A DNA stretch of 64,000 nt from Kineosporiaceae bacterium (GTDB lineage Bacteria; Actinomycetota; Actinomycetes; Actinomycetales; Kineosporiaceae). A model generated the notes under the pieces. The model ran no database searches and was not told where the DNA came from. It saw only the letters and a program-made list of their open reading frames with translations. Shown piece by piece: positions 24,888-33,892 of the stretch (position 1 is the first letter of the stretch; each line of letters opens with the position of its first letter). The stretch lies in NCBI GenBank assembly GCA_016794595.1, contig JAEUJN010000018.1, positions 1-64,000 on the forward strand, in the 5' to 3' direction. Both the position numbers and the translations under genes were made by a program.

Positions 24888-27467
24888 ATGAGCGGCTCGG
24901 CGGCACAGGTCACCGACGAGGCCGAAGGTCTGCCCCTGACCACCGCCTACGCCGCTCGGCTGCCCCCCTCGGGTTCGACCCTCGTTCTGCGGCCGCGGGA
25001 CGAGTTGATCGACGATCGGGCCGTCCCGCACGGGCACACCGCCGACCTGGCGGCCACCATCGAGCACCTGGGCTCCGCGGGGCTGCTCACTCGCTGGGCC
25101 GAGGCCGCTCGGCTGGTCGAGGACGAGGGGGTCACCTACGGCTCGGCCGCCCCCACCCGACGGTGGCGCCTCGATCCCCTCCCGGTGATCCTCGATCACA
25201 CCGCCTGGTCCGGCCTGGAAGCCGGTCTCGCGCAACGGGCCCGGCTGCTCGACGCGGTCTTCGCCGACCTGTACGGACCGCGAAAGCTGTTACGTCACAA
25301 GGTGATCCCACCCGAGGCGATCCTGGTGAACCCGGGCTTCGTCCGCCCTGCCGACGGCATCCGGCTGCCAGGCCCGCACCACTTGGTGCTGACCGCCACC
25401 GACCTCGCCCGTGACACCCAGGGACGCTGGCACGTCGTCGACGACCGCACGGCCTCGCCGTCCGGTGCCGGCTACGCGATGCAGGCCCGCCGCATCGTCG
25501 GCCGGGTGTTGCCGGGGCTGTACCGCGACACCCGGATCCAGCGCCTGCGAGGGTTCTTCGACACCCTGCGCCTGGCCCTGCGGGACGTCGCCCCCAGCCG
25601 GGCCGAGGCTCCGCGGGTGGTCATCCTCATCCCGGGGACGCCGGAGGAGGGCGAGGATCGCCACGCCCGGACTCCCTTCGACCATGCGTTCCTGGCCACC
25701 CTGCTGGGCTACCCCCTGGTCACCGCCGAGGACCTGACCGTGCGCGGCGGCCGGGTGTACCTGCGATCGCTCGGCCGGCTGGAGCCGGTCGACGTGGTGT
25801 TCCGGCGGCTGGGCGATGCCGACGCCGACCCGCTCGAGCTGCGCGCCGACTCCGACCTGGGCGTTCCCGGGTTGCTGGACGCCGCGCGCCGCGGCACGGT
25901 CTCGGTGGTCAACCCGATCGGTGCCGCCGTCCTCGAGTCGCCGGCGGTGACCGCGTACCTGGACGCCGCGGCACGCGCACTGCTGGACGAGGACCTCCTG
26001 CTGCCCACCGCACGCACCCTGTGGTGCGGTGACGAGGGCTCCCGCGCCGAGGTGCTCGCCCGGCTCGGGGAGCTGGTGATCTCACCGCTCGCACGCCGTC
26101 CCGGTCAGCCGGTCGCCCTCACGGGCGCGACCATGACCCACGCCCGGCTCGAGACCCTGCGCCGCCGGATCGAGGCCGAGCCGCACGCCTGGTGTGCCCA
26201 GGAACCGCTCGCCCTCGCCACCGCGCCCATCGTCACCACGGGCGGGCTGGCCGCGCGCCGGTTCACCCTGCGCACGTTCGCCGTCGGCCACGGTGGCGAG
26301 TACCGCCTGCTGACCGGCGGGCTCGGCCGGCTTGCCTCGGAGGTGGGCCACCACGCGGCACCCAATTCCTCCGACGCGCCGGCCAAGGACGTCTGGGTGC
26401 TGGCCGCCACCCCGGTTGCGGTGTCGTCCGGCTTCACCGAGGCCCCGGCCGAGCCGGCGGCGTCCTCCGACCTGGCCTGGCCCCGTGCCGTCGCGCCCGC
26501 GGCCGCCGCGGCGGAGGTGCTGCCGCCACGCGTGGCGGAGAACCTCTTCCGGCTGGGTCAGTTCGCCGAGCGTGCCGAGGACGCGGTCCGGCTGCTCCGG
26601 GTGGTCGACGACCTCACCGAGGACTGGACGGCGCGAGCGGGCACCCCGGGGGCCGCGACCCTGACCGTGATGCGGCGCGCCCTGCCCGAGCACCCGGTCC
26701 ACGCCCTGGTGACCGACCCCGACCTGCCCGGCAGCGTCGCCGCCTCGATCCGGGCCACCGTGGACGCCGCGCAGGCGCTGCGTGAGCAGTTGTCCCTGGA
26801 CACCTGGATCGTTCTGGGCAGCCTGGAGCGGGTGCTCGCCGAGGCGGCCGGCGCCGAGGACGAGGCGCCCCTGCAACCCGTTCTGGCCCGGGTGCTGGAG
26901 GGACTGCTCGCGCTGGCCGGGCTGGCCGCGGAGAGCATGGTGCGCGACCTCGGCTGGGCGTTCATGGACGCCGGCCGGCGGATCGAGCGGGCTCGCACCC
27001 TGCTCGGGGTGCTCCGGAGCACGCTGGACGTCGAGCAGGCGCCCGCCGTCCAGGCCATGGTGGTCGAGTCGGTGCTCACGGTCGGCGAGAGCATCATCAC
27101 CTATCGCCGTCGTCAGCCGGGCCGCTCGGGTGCCGACCAGATCGCCGCCGTCCTCGACCTGCTGCTGCTCGACCGGGGAAACCCGAGATCGGTTGCGCTG
27201 CAACTGGACCGGTTGATCGACGACCTGTCCCGGTTGCCCGGACCCGCCGCCCTGCAGGGCCGTGCCCGGGTGGTCCAGGCCCGGCTGCGGGAACTGGACA
27301 CCCAGCAGGCGGCGCTGGCCGGGAAGGGGCGACGGGATCACCTGGTCCGGGCGCTGACCGCCGCGCTGGCCGACCTGGACGCCCTGGCGGACGAGCTCAC
27401 CGAGGCCCACTTCGGGCATGTGGCACCCCATCACGCCACCGCCGCCATCCGGGGGTGGGACTCGTGA
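24888..27467 (+). CDS. Fused circularly permuted ATP-grasp / alpha-E domain protein
   Basis: An 859-residue fusion. Residues to about 470 form a circularly permuted ATP-grasp ligase (COG2308/DUF404-407 type) with RRWRLDPLPVIL, LYGPRKLL, YAMQARRIVGRVLP and DVVFRRLGDADADPLEL. Residues from about 545 to the end are the alpha-E helical domain (DUF403/COG2307) beginning LPPRVAENLFRLGQFAERAE. Elsewhere these are often separate neighbouring genes. Together with the transglutaminase that follows, they form a conserved but biochemically undefined system predicted to make or attach a peptide. Stop overlaps the next start by GTGA. Confidence 0.88.
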   Translation: MSGSAAQVTDEAEGLPLTTAYAARLPPSGSTLVLRPRDELIDDRAVPHGHTADLAATIEHLGSAGLLTRWAEAARLVEDEGVTYGSAAPTRRWRLDPLPVILDHTAWSGLEAGLAQRARLLDAVFADLYGPRKLLRHKVIPPEAILVNPGFVRPADGIRLPGPHHLVLTATDLARDTQGRWHVVDDRTASPSGAGYAMQARRIVGRVLPGLYRDTRIQRLRGFFDTLRLALRDVAPSRAEAPRVVILIPGTPEEGEDRHARTPFDHAFLATLLGYPLVTAEDLTVRGGRVYLRSLGRLEPVDVVFRRLGDADADPLELRADSDLGVPGLLDAARRGTVSVVNPIGAAVLESPAVTAYLDAAARALLDEDLLLPTARTLWCGDEGSRAEVLARLGELVISPLARRPGQPVALTGATMTHARLETLRRRIEAEPHAWCAQEPLALATAPIVTTGGLAARRFTLRTFAVGHGGEYRLLTGGLGRLASEVGHHAAPNSSDAPAKDVWVLAATPVAVSSGFTEAPAEPAASSDLAWPRAVAPAAAAAEVLPPRVAENLFRLGQFAERAEDAVRLLRVVDDLTEDWTARAGTPGAATLTVMRRALPEHPVHALVTDPDLPGSVAASIRATVDAAQALREQLSLDTWIVLGSLERVLAEAAGAEDEAPLQPVLARVLEGLLALAGLAAESMVRDLGWAFMDAGRRIERARTLLGVLRSTLDVEQAPAVQAMVVESVLTVGESIITYRRRQPGRSGADQIAAVLDLLLLDRGNPRSVALQLDRLIDDLSRLPGPAALQGRARVVQARLRELDTQQAALAGKGRRDHLVRALTAALADLDALADELTEAHFGHVAPHHATAAIRGWDS

Positions 27468-28426
27468 GCCGCGTCCTCGAGATCACCCACACCACCCGGT
27501 ACTCCTACCGGGAAGAGGTCACCGAGTCCTACGGCCGGGCCTTCCTGGCCCCCCGGGAGTGCCCGGGTCAGACCTGCCTGCAGCACGAACTCACGGTGAG
27601 CCCCGCCGCCGAGCTGGTGCACGAGCACCAGGATCACTACGGCAATCGCAGCACCTATCTCGAGGTCCTCACCCCGCACACCGAGCTGGTGGTCACGGCG
27701 ACCAGCCGGGTCCGCATCGACCGCGACGCCGACGGCGTCCGGGCCGGCCTGGAGCGCTGCCTGACCCCGTGGGAGGGCGCCGGGCGGCTGGCCCTGGCCG
27801 AGCAGGACGACGACCTGCACGCCCACGACTTCCTGCTGCCGTCAACCCACGTGCCGCCGGTCGACCAGGCCATCGACCAGGCCACCGACCAGGCGGACGA
27901 CCAGGCGGACGACCAGGCGGACGACCTGGTGGCCGCCTTCGCGGCGTCCGTGTTCACCCCCGGCCGTCCGGCCGGTCCCGCCGTGCGCGACCTGATCTCC
28001 CGGATCCATCGCGATCTGAGGTACCGCCCGGGGGTCACCTCGGTCACCACCACCCCAGCGCAGGTGCTCGCGCAGCGGGCGGGGGTCTGCCAGGACTTCG
28101 CCCACCTGGCGATCGCCGTGCTGCGCCGGTGCGGGCTGCCCGCGCGGTACGTCAGCGGGTACCTGGAGACCCAGCCGCCGCCCGGCCAGCCCAAGTTGCT
28201 GGGGGCGGACGCCTCCCATGCCTGGGTGTCGGTGCTGCTGCCGGGCCTGGGGTGGGTCGATCTCGACCCCACCAACGACACCCTGGTCGACCAAGCACAT
28301 GTGCTCACCGCCTGGGGACGGGACTACTCTGATGTGCCGCCGCTCAAGGGGGTCATCTTCTCCGAGGGCAGCGTGAGCACTCTGGCGGTCGCCGTCGACG
28401 TCGTCCCGCTGCGCACCGACGCCTGA
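27464..28426 (+). CDS. Transglutaminase-like cysteine protease family protein
   Basis: A 320-residue protein with the N-terminal bacterial transglutaminase domain (ITHTTRYSYREEVTESYG) and a papain-like core. The triad is visible: Cys209 in AGVCQDFAHL, His252 in ASHAWVSV, and Asp268 in WVDLDPTN. No signal peptide, so it acts in the cytoplasm. Translation is coupled to the ATP-grasp/alpha-E gene by a GTGA overlap. Residues 134-153 are a (DQAx)5 low-complexity stretch from a 12-bp tandem repeat, in a linker before the core. It may hydrolyse the product of the ligase; that is inference. Confidence 0.88.
   Translation: MSRVLEITHTTRYSYREEVTESYGRAFLAPRECPGQTCLQHELTVSPAAELVHEHQDHYGNRSTYLEVLTPHTELVVTATSRVRIDRDADGVRAGLERCLTPWEGAGRLALAEQDDDLHAHDFLLPSTHVPPVDQAIDQATDQADDQADDQADDLVAAFAASVFTPGRPAGPAVRDLISRIHRDLRYRPGVTSVTTTPAQVLAQRAGVCQDFAHLAIAVLRRCGLPARYVSGYLETQPPPGQPKLLGADASHAWVSVLLPGLGWVDLDPTNDTLVDQAHVLTAWGRDYSDVPPLKGVIFSEGSVSTLAVAVDVVPLRTDA
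27863..27922 (+). repeat. In-frame 12-bp tandem repeat, five copies (GACCAGGCGGAC)
   Basis: Five units encode DQAI, DQAT, DQAD, DQAD, DQAD within the transglutaminase. Units 3-5 are identical, so copy number can change without breaking the frame. Confidence 0.95.
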
Positions 28427-28447
28427 CCGGACCCGGCCGGGCCGGTC
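28425..28447 (+). terminator. GC-rich hairpin after the transglutaminase
   Basis: GACCGG and CCCGG pair with CCGGG and CCGGTC, with one bulged A. No U-tract. Confidence 0.45.
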
Positions 28448-28478
28448 ATCCGTTCGTGACACCCTGTCCCCGGTCAGC

Positions 28479-29714
28479 ATGGGAGCACACCCGGTGATGT
28501 CCACCCGTCCGGCGCGCCTGCGCGCGCTCAACCTCGAGAACATCCACGCCGAGGGTGAGGCCGCCCTGCGCAGCGCGGGATTCGAGGTCTCCGCCCTCCC
28601 GGACGCTCTCGCCGAGAACCAGCTGATCGAGGCCCTGCACGGGGTGCACGTGCTCGGGATCCGCTCGAACACCATGGTCACCGAGAAGGTCCTGGACGCC
28701 GCGCCCGATCTGCTGGCGATCGGTGCCTACTGCATCGGGACCAACCAGATCGACCTGACCGCGGCCGCGCGGCGCGGGATCGCGGTGTTCAACGCGCCGT
28801 TCTCCAACACCCGCAGCGTGGTGGAGCTGGCCCTGGCCGAGATCATCGCCCTGACCCGCCGGCTGACCGAGAAGGACCGGGACATGCACGCCGGGGTGTG
28901 GCGCAAGTCGGCCTCCGGCGCGCACGAGGTGCGCAGCCGCCGGCTGGGCATCGTCGGCTACGGCAACATCGGCACCCAGTTGTCGGTGCTGGCCGAGAAC
29001 CTCGGCATGCAGGTGCTGTTCCACGACACCGCGGACAAGCTCGCCCTCGGCAACGCCCGCCGCTGCGAGAGCCTCGAGGAGCTGCTGGCCGAGGCCGACA
29101 TCGTGACCCTGCACGTGGACGGGCGCCGGGGCAACAGCGGGCTGTTCGGTGAGCGAGAGTTCGCCCTGATGCGCCGGCGGGCCATCTTCCTCAACCTCTC
29201 CCGCGGCTTCGTGGTCGACTACGACGCCCTGCGCGCCCACCTCGAGTCCGGTCACCTGGCCGGCGCGGCGGTCGATGTCTTCCCGGCCGAGCCGAGAGCG
29301 GTCGGGGAGGAGTTCCGTTCACCGCTCAGGGGGCTGCCCAACGTGATCCTCACCCCGCACATCGGCGGGTCGACGGAGGAGGCGCAGCGGGACATCGGTG
29401 CGTTCGTCGGCGGCAAGCTCGCCGACTACGTGCGCTCGGGGGCGACGTCCCTGTCGGTCAACCTGCCCACGCTGACCCTGCCCGAGGTGGCCGGCGAACA
29501 CCGGATCATCCACGTCCACCGCAACACCCCGGGCGTGCTGGCCCAGATCAACGGCGTCCTGGCCGGGGACGGGGTGAACATCGACGCGCAGTTCCTCGGT
29601 ACCCGGGGGGAGATCGGCTACGTGATCACCGACGTCGGCGCCGACCTCGAACAGTCCACGTGTGACCTGCTGGAGAAGCTGCCCGAGACGATCCGGCTGC
29701 GCGTGCTGTCCTGA
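28479..29714 (+). CDS. serA: Phosphoglycerate dehydrogenase, E. coli SerA type
   Basis: A 405-411-residue D-3-phosphoglycerate dehydrogenase for serine synthesis. The substrate domain, the NAD loop GIVGYGNIGTQ, and the catalytic His in LTPHIGGSTEEAQ are present, followed directly by an ACT domain (HRNTPGVLAQINGVLAGDGVNID). The length and the absence of an intervening ASB domain match the shorter type of E. coli rather than the 520-residue mycobacterial SerA, so this may be a second isozyme. ATG 28479, GTG 28494 and ATG 28497 are all possible; GGGAG favours 28494 or 28497. A GAGCC array begins in the stop codon. Confidence 0.87.
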   Translation: MGAHPVMSTRPARLRALNLENIHAEGEAALRSAGFEVSALPDALAENQLIEALHGVHVLGIRSNTMVTEKVLDAAPDLLAIGAYCIGTNQIDLTAAARRGIAVFNAPFSNTRSVVELALAEIIALTRRLTEKDRDMHAGVWRKSASGAHEVRSRRLGIVGYGNIGTQLSVLAENLGMQVLFHDTADKLALGNARRCESLEELLAEADIVTLHVDGRRGNSGLFGEREFALMRRRAIFLNLSRGFVVDYDALRAHLESGHLAGAAVDVFPAEPRAVGEEFRSPLRGLPNVILTPHIGGSTEEAQRDIGAFVGGKLADYVRSGATSLSVNLPTLTLPEVAGEHRIIHVHRNTPGVLAQINGVLAGDGVNIDAQFLGTRGEIGYVITDVGADLEQSTCDLLEKLPETIRLRVLS

Positions 29715-29742
29715 GCCGAGCCGAGCCGAGCCGAGCCGAGCC
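29713..29742 (+). repeat. GAGCC tandem repeat, six perfect copies
   Basis: A 5-bp microsatellite whose first unit overlaps the TGA stop of the dehydrogenase gene. It lies between convergent genes. Confidence 0.95.
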
Positions 29743-29758
29743 CTGGCCCGGCACCGCC

Positions 29759-30925
29759 TCAACACGACGGGCTGTGCGACTCGAAGCTGTCGAACCAGGT
29801 GTAGCGGCCCTGCCATGACCCGGACGCCGAACGGGCGAACCAGGCCAGGTAGGCCTCGTCCTGGTAGGCCAGGCCGTTGATCCGCACGAACCTGCCCACG
29901 ACCGGATCGCCGGACTCGAGTTCCTCCATGCAGCCGTACTGAGGGGCCAGCGGGGAGTACCACGCCGGGACCTGGTTGTCGACGTAGGGGTCGGTGATCC
30001 ACTCGGCCAGCTCGTGGCTCATCGGGCCGATGTCGGTGAAACCCGTTGCGGCGCCGAAGATCGCGGCGTTCAGATAGGACTGGTAGGTGTAGGTGTGCAC
30101 GCCCCGGGCGTCGGCCACGGCGCTGTGGTAGCCGCCGATACCGCAGGCCGACAGGTCCACGGTGTACGGCGCGCAGGCCACCACGTTCGTGGTCAACAGC
30201 TGGGTCAGCACGTGCGGGGCCGCAGCGCGCACCCAGGGCAGGGTGGCGGCGTCCAGCCAGTCCGCGTCGACGAACGCCACCGGCACCCCGCCGACCGTGG
30301 CCAGGGCTCCCTTGCCGGACGGAACGTTCAGTCTCACAGTCGGTTTCACCGTCGGCGTGGCCATCGTGACGTGCCAGTTCCGGGTGCCGTTGCCCAGCGT
30401 CGTCCAGAACTGGGTGCGCATGAACACATCGCCGTACTGGCCGGTGCCGCCGGGGAAGGTGCGGGGGGTGAACAGCCCCGACCTGGTCACGACCGCGACG
30501 GTGGCCGGACTGGTGGCGATCGTGCTGCCCCCCACCGTGACGGTGATCGGCACGATGGTGTTCGGCAGGACCGTGGTGCGGGCCGCGCCGGACGGGCTGC
30601 TGCCCATCATGGTGTAGCGGTAGGTGCGTCCGCCCCAGCCGAAGGAGCCCTCGAAGGTGCTCAGGGGTACCGGGCCGGCCAGGCCCACCGGGACGGCGCC
30701 CAGGGTGGAGAAGGTGCGGACCCCTGCTCCCCGCGTGCGTGGGGCCGGGCCGATGGTTCGCGGCGGCAGCTCGAACGCGCGCGGGGTCAGCTGACCGGTG
30801 GCCAGGCGCCGGGGGGCCGGCGACGTGGCTGCCTCGGCCGGGTCCGGCCGGCCCGGTCCGGCTGCCCCCAGGACGGCGACGAGTCCCGCCAGGGCGCCGA
30901 TCCGACCTGCCCGTCCAAACACCAC
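29759..30925 (-). CDS. Secreted protein with HELAE motif, putative zincin-like
   Basis: A 388-residue exported protein. The signal peptide (RAGRIGALAGLVAVLGAAG) is followed by a likely cleavage site at AEA-ATS near residue 33. The C-terminal half has GPMSHELAEWITDPYVDN with H304-E305-L-A-E308, which resembles an HExxE zinc site in predicted metalloproteases; a third ligand cannot be assigned. Cysteines near the end (VVACAPYT, DLSACG, YGCMEE, final Cys) may form disulfides. The product may be a secreted protease or a non-enzymatic wall protein; function is not established. Confidence 0.65.
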   Translation of the reverse strand: MVFGRAGRIGALAGLVAVLGAAGPGRPDPAEAATSPAPRRLATGQLTPRAFELPPRTIGPAPRTRGAGVRTFSTLGAVPVGLAGPVPLSTFEGSFGWGGRTYRYTMMGSSPSGAARTTVLPNTIVPITVTVGGSTIATSPATVAVVTRSGLFTPRTFPGGTGQYGDVFMRTQFWTTLGNGTRNWHVTMATPTVKPTVRLNVPSGKGALATVGGVPVAFVDADWLDAATLPWVRAAAPHVLTQLLTTNVVACAPYTVDLSACGIGGYHSAVADARGVHTYTYQSYLNAAIFGAATGFTDIGPMSHELAEWITDPYVDNQVPAWYSPLAPQYGCMEELESGDPVVGRFVRINGLAYQDEAYLAWFARSASGSWQGRYTWFDSFESHSPSC

Positions 30926-31019
30926 CGCACGCCCCTCTCCTCACCGAGCCGGTCGGCGGTCGGGGGTGAGGGGTGAGCGGTAGGCGAGTCCGGTGACCCG
31001 GACGGCCCAGTTCAGCCGG

Positions 31020-31739
31020 TCACAGCGGACGACGGCGCTTGCGCAGCACCCGGCTGACCGCGCCCACGACGCGGCCGGGGACCCCCTCGCGTCCCGCCCC
31101 CAGCCAGGCCAGTTCGCTGCGCCGGGGCCCGGCCGGCACGTCCCGCGGCAGCGAGGTCGCCGAGATCAGCCAGCGGGGCAGTCCCAGCAGGCGCAGCACG
31201 GAGTCCAGGCGTTCGGACTCGAGGACGCTCTCCGCGTCCAACTCCTCGGCGAGCACCTCGGTGACCTCGTCCGCGGCGTCCGGCACCCCGCAGGCCTCGG
31301 CGTACCGCGGGGCGAACTCCGCCCCGACCGGCTCGGGCCAGAGGTCCTCGTCGTCCGGGGCCTCGACGGTGGGGTCGCTCAGATAGCTGCCCAGCGGCTC
31401 GGGATCGTCGTGGCCGTCGTCGTCGCGGGCATCCCAGCCGTCCAGCCGGAGCACGCGGTCACGGTCCACGCGAGCGGCGATCACGACGGTTCCCAGCGCC
31501 TGGGCGACCTCGACCCCGAGGGTGGTCAGCGCCGTCCCGCCGCCGGCCACCACACCCGTGGCCTGCTCGGCGACCACCAGCACCCAGTCGTCCTCCTGCG
31601 GGCCCACCCAGCCCGAGAACCGGCGCTGGGTCAGCAGTCCCAGCAGCGCGTCCCGTTCACCGTTGACGAACAGCCCGGCGTAGCTGTGACCGTCGGGTCC
31701 CCCGGGCACCTGGGGTCCCCCGATGGGGATGGTGGTCAT
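31020..31739 (-). CDS. Hypothetical actinobacterial protein
   Basis: A 239-residue soluble protein with no family I recognise. The first 100 residues look like a small globular domain (SYAGLFVNGERDALLGLL, WVLVVAEQATGVVAGGG), the centre is very acidic (DARDDDGHDDPEP, EDLWPEPVG) and the end is basic (VLRKRRRPL). It precedes ppa by a 63-bp gap on the other side, same strand downstream of ppa, and may be read from the ppa transcript. Confidence 0.6.
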   Translation of the reverse strand: MTTIPIGGPQVPGGPDGHSYAGLFVNGERDALLGLLTQRRFSGWVGPQEDDWVLVVAEQATGVVAGGGTALTTLGVEVAQALGTVVIAARVDRDRVLRLDGWDARDDDGHDDPEPLGSYLSDPTVEAPDDEDLWPEPVGAEFAPRYAEACGVPDAADEVTEVLAEELDAESVLESERLDSVLRLLGLPRWLISATSLPRDVPAGPRRSELAWLGAGREGVPGRVVGAVSRVLRKRRRPL

Positions 31740-31802
31740 GTCCCGAGGGTGCCAGCGCGCCCGCCCGAGCGCGAGGGCCTCGCCGAACCGGTTCGAACCG
31801 GA

Positions 31803-32354
31803 TCAGAACACCCCGCGGGTGCGGCGCGGGTTCGCGGCGCTGGCGGGCTGCTCGACGGCCGGGGCGCCGTGGCCGTGGGTGGCCAGGCGGGCGATCGACC
31901 GCTCGACCTCGGCCTCGGCCTCGGCCTTGCCCGCCCAGTGGGCACCCTCGACGCTCTTGCCGGGCTCGAGGTCTTTGTAGGTCTCGAAGAAGTGCTGGAT
32001 CTCGAGCCGGTCGAAGTCCGAGACGTCGGTCAGGTCCTGGATGTGGGCGTTGCGCGGGTCCTTGGAGGGAATGCAGAGGATCTTGTCGTCGCCGCCGGCC
32101 TCGTCGCGCATGTGGAACATCCCGATCGCCCGGCACCGGATCAGGCACCCGGGGAAGGTCGGCTCGTCCAGCAACACCAGCGCGTCCAGCGGGTCGCCGT
32201 CCTCGCCGAGGGTGCCCTCGATGAAGCCGTAATCGTGCGGGTAGCGGGTGGAGGTGAACAGCATGCGGTCCAGGCGGATCCGTCCGGACTCGTGGTCGAC
32301 CTCGTACTTGTTGCGCTGGCCGGCCGGAATCTCGATCGTGACGTCGAACTCCAC
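31803..32354 (-). CDS. ppa: Inorganic pyrophosphatase, family I
   Basis: A 183-residue soluble pyrophosphatase that removes the PPi made in nucleic acid and protein synthesis. The active-site blocks are intact: [45 protein letters not shown], and [14 protein letters not shown]. The C-terminal 20 residues ([18 protein letters not shown]) form an extra unstructured tail. GTG 32354 follows GAAGGGG. It is divergent from dacB across 106 bp, the usual actinobacterial arrangement. Confidence 0.95.
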   Translation of the reverse strand: MEFDVTIEIPAGQRNKYEVDHESGRIRLDRMLFTSTRYPHDYGFIEGTLGEDGDPLDALVLLDEPTFPGCLIRCRAIGMFHMRDEAGGDDKILCIPSKDPRNAHIQDLTDVSDFDRLEIQHFFETYKDLEPGKSVEGAHWAGKAEAEAEVERSIARLATHGHGAPAVEQPASAANPRRTRGVF

Positions 32355-32460
32355 GTGAACCCCTTCACTGGCGGTGCCGCCCTGTCCAGGGCGCTGCTGG
32401 GCACTACTGTCCCAGACCGGACCCCGAGGGCAGGACGAGCCGAGAGCGAGGTGAACGACC

Positions 32461-33834
32461 GTGCGACGAGCGGTCGTGTGGGCGGCCCTGATCGCCGCGA
32501 TGCTCACGCTCGCCCCGCCCGCAGGCGCCGTCCCGGCTCGTCGGGCCTGGCCGCCGGGAGCGGCGATCCCGGCTCCGCCGGCCGCCGTGCTGCCGGCATT
32601 GGACCAGGGCGCCCCCATCCCGGGCGCCGGGCTGACCCGTGCCCTGGACTCCGCGGTGGGCGCAGTGGCCCTCGGACCCTCGGTCAGCGCCGAGGTGCTC
32701 GACGTGGCGACCGGCAACGCGCTCTACGGTCGCGCGCCGACCGCGGTCCTGGTGCCGGCCTCGACCACCAAGATCCTCACCGCGGCCGCACTGCTGTCGG
32801 TGCGGCCGGGGGTGGAGACCCTGCCCACCCGAGTGGTCAGCGGGGCGGCCGGCGAGGTGATCCTGGTCGGTGGCGGGGACGTCCTGCTCGGCCCCGGCCG
32901 GGGCGAACCCGACGAGGTGATCGGTCGGGCCGGCCTGGACGACCTCGCGGCCGAGACCGCAGCCGCCCTGCGTGCCCAGGGCGCCACGTCGGTCTCGCTC
33001 GGCCTGGACGACACCCTGTTCACCGGGCCCACCGTCAGCCCGCTCTGGCAGCCGGGGGACACCTCGGGTGGCTTCGTCGCCCCGGTCGCGGCGCTGGCCC
33101 TGGACTCGGGGAATGCCGCACCCGGCCGCCGCCCGGCGGCCGGTCACCCCTTCGCGCGGGTGGGTGATCCGGCGATGGCCGCTGCCACGGCGTTCGCCGT
33201 CCGGCTGCGGGCGCACGGGGTCACCGTCCGCGGGACGCCGCGGCGCACCACCGCACCGCCGGACGGCGCCCTGCTGGGCGAGGTGCGCTCGGCGCCACTG
33301 GCCGCCTTGGTCGAGCAGGCGCTGACCGACAGCGACAACACTGTCGCCGAGGCACTGGCCCGCCTGGTGGCGATCAGCGGCAACCGCGAGCCCAGCTTCA
33401 CCGGTGCCGGACTGGCCGTGCTGGACCGGCTGCGGCTCGCCGGAATCGACGTCACCGGGCACACCGTGGCCGGTGGCAGCGGCATGGGCCGTGGCTACGC
33501 GGTCAGTCCGCACACCATCGTGTCGGTGCTGGCGCTGGCCGCCTCGCCCGAGCACCCCGAACTGCGCCCGGTGCTCACCGGGCTGCCCATCGCCGGGGTC
33601 TCCGGAACGCTGGCGGACCGCTTCGACGCCGCGGCCGGCCGCTCGGCCGTCGGGGTGGTGCGTGCCAAGACCGGCACCCTGACCGGGATCAGCTCCCTGG
33701 CCGGCACCGTGGTGGACGCCGACGGCCGGTTGCTGGCGTTCGCCGTGCTCGCCGACGAGGTCGCCGCCACGGATGCGGCGCGCGCGGCCCTCGACGGGGT
33801 CGCGGCCACCCTCGCGCGGTGCGGCTGTCGCTGA
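32461..33834 (+). CDS. dacB: D-alanyl-D-alanine carboxypeptidase, PBP4/DacB class
   Basis: A 457-residue secreted penicillin-binding protein of class C. The signal peptide spans about 1-23. All three serine-acyltransferase motifs are present: SxxK at Ser101-Lys104 (PASTTKI), SxN at Ser291-Asn293 (SDNTVAE), and KTG at Lys403. It trims or cleaves stem-peptide crosslinks in peptidoglycan. GTG 32461 follows GAGGTG. It heads the dacB - zincin - tilS - hpt order conserved in actinobacteria, although the next gene has its own likely promoter. Confidence 0.92.
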   Translation: MRRAVVWAALIAAMLTLAPPAGAVPARRAWPPGAAIPAPPAAVLPALDQGAPIPGAGLTRALDSAVGAVALGPSVSAEVLDVATGNALYGRAPTAVLVPASTTKILTAAALLSVRPGVETLPTRVVSGAAGEVILVGGGDVLLGPGRGEPDEVIGRAGLDDLAAETAAALRAQGATSVSLGLDDTLFTGPTVSPLWQPGDTSGGFVAPVAALALDSGNAAPGRRPAAGHPFARVGDPAMAAATAFAVRLRAHGVTVRGTPRRTTAPPDGALLGEVRSAPLAALVEQALTDSDNTVAEALARLVAISGNREPSFTGAGLAVLDRLRLAGIDVTGHTVAGGSGMGRGYAVSPHTIVSVLALAASPEHPELRPVLTGLPIAGVSGTLADRFDAAAGRSAVGVVRAKTGTLTGISSLAGTVVDADGRLLAFAVLADEVAATDAARAALDGVAATLARCGCR

Positions 33835-33879
33835 TCGGCCAGGAGGTGACGGCGGCGCGCGGGGGTGGGAGCGGCCACG

Positions 33880-33885
33880 TACGGT
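33880..33885 (+). promoter_or_regulatory. Probable -10 element, leaderless zincin start
   Basis: TACGGT lies 7 nt before ATG 33893 with no ribosome site between. Confidence 0.55.
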
Positions 33886-33892
33886 GGACGGC

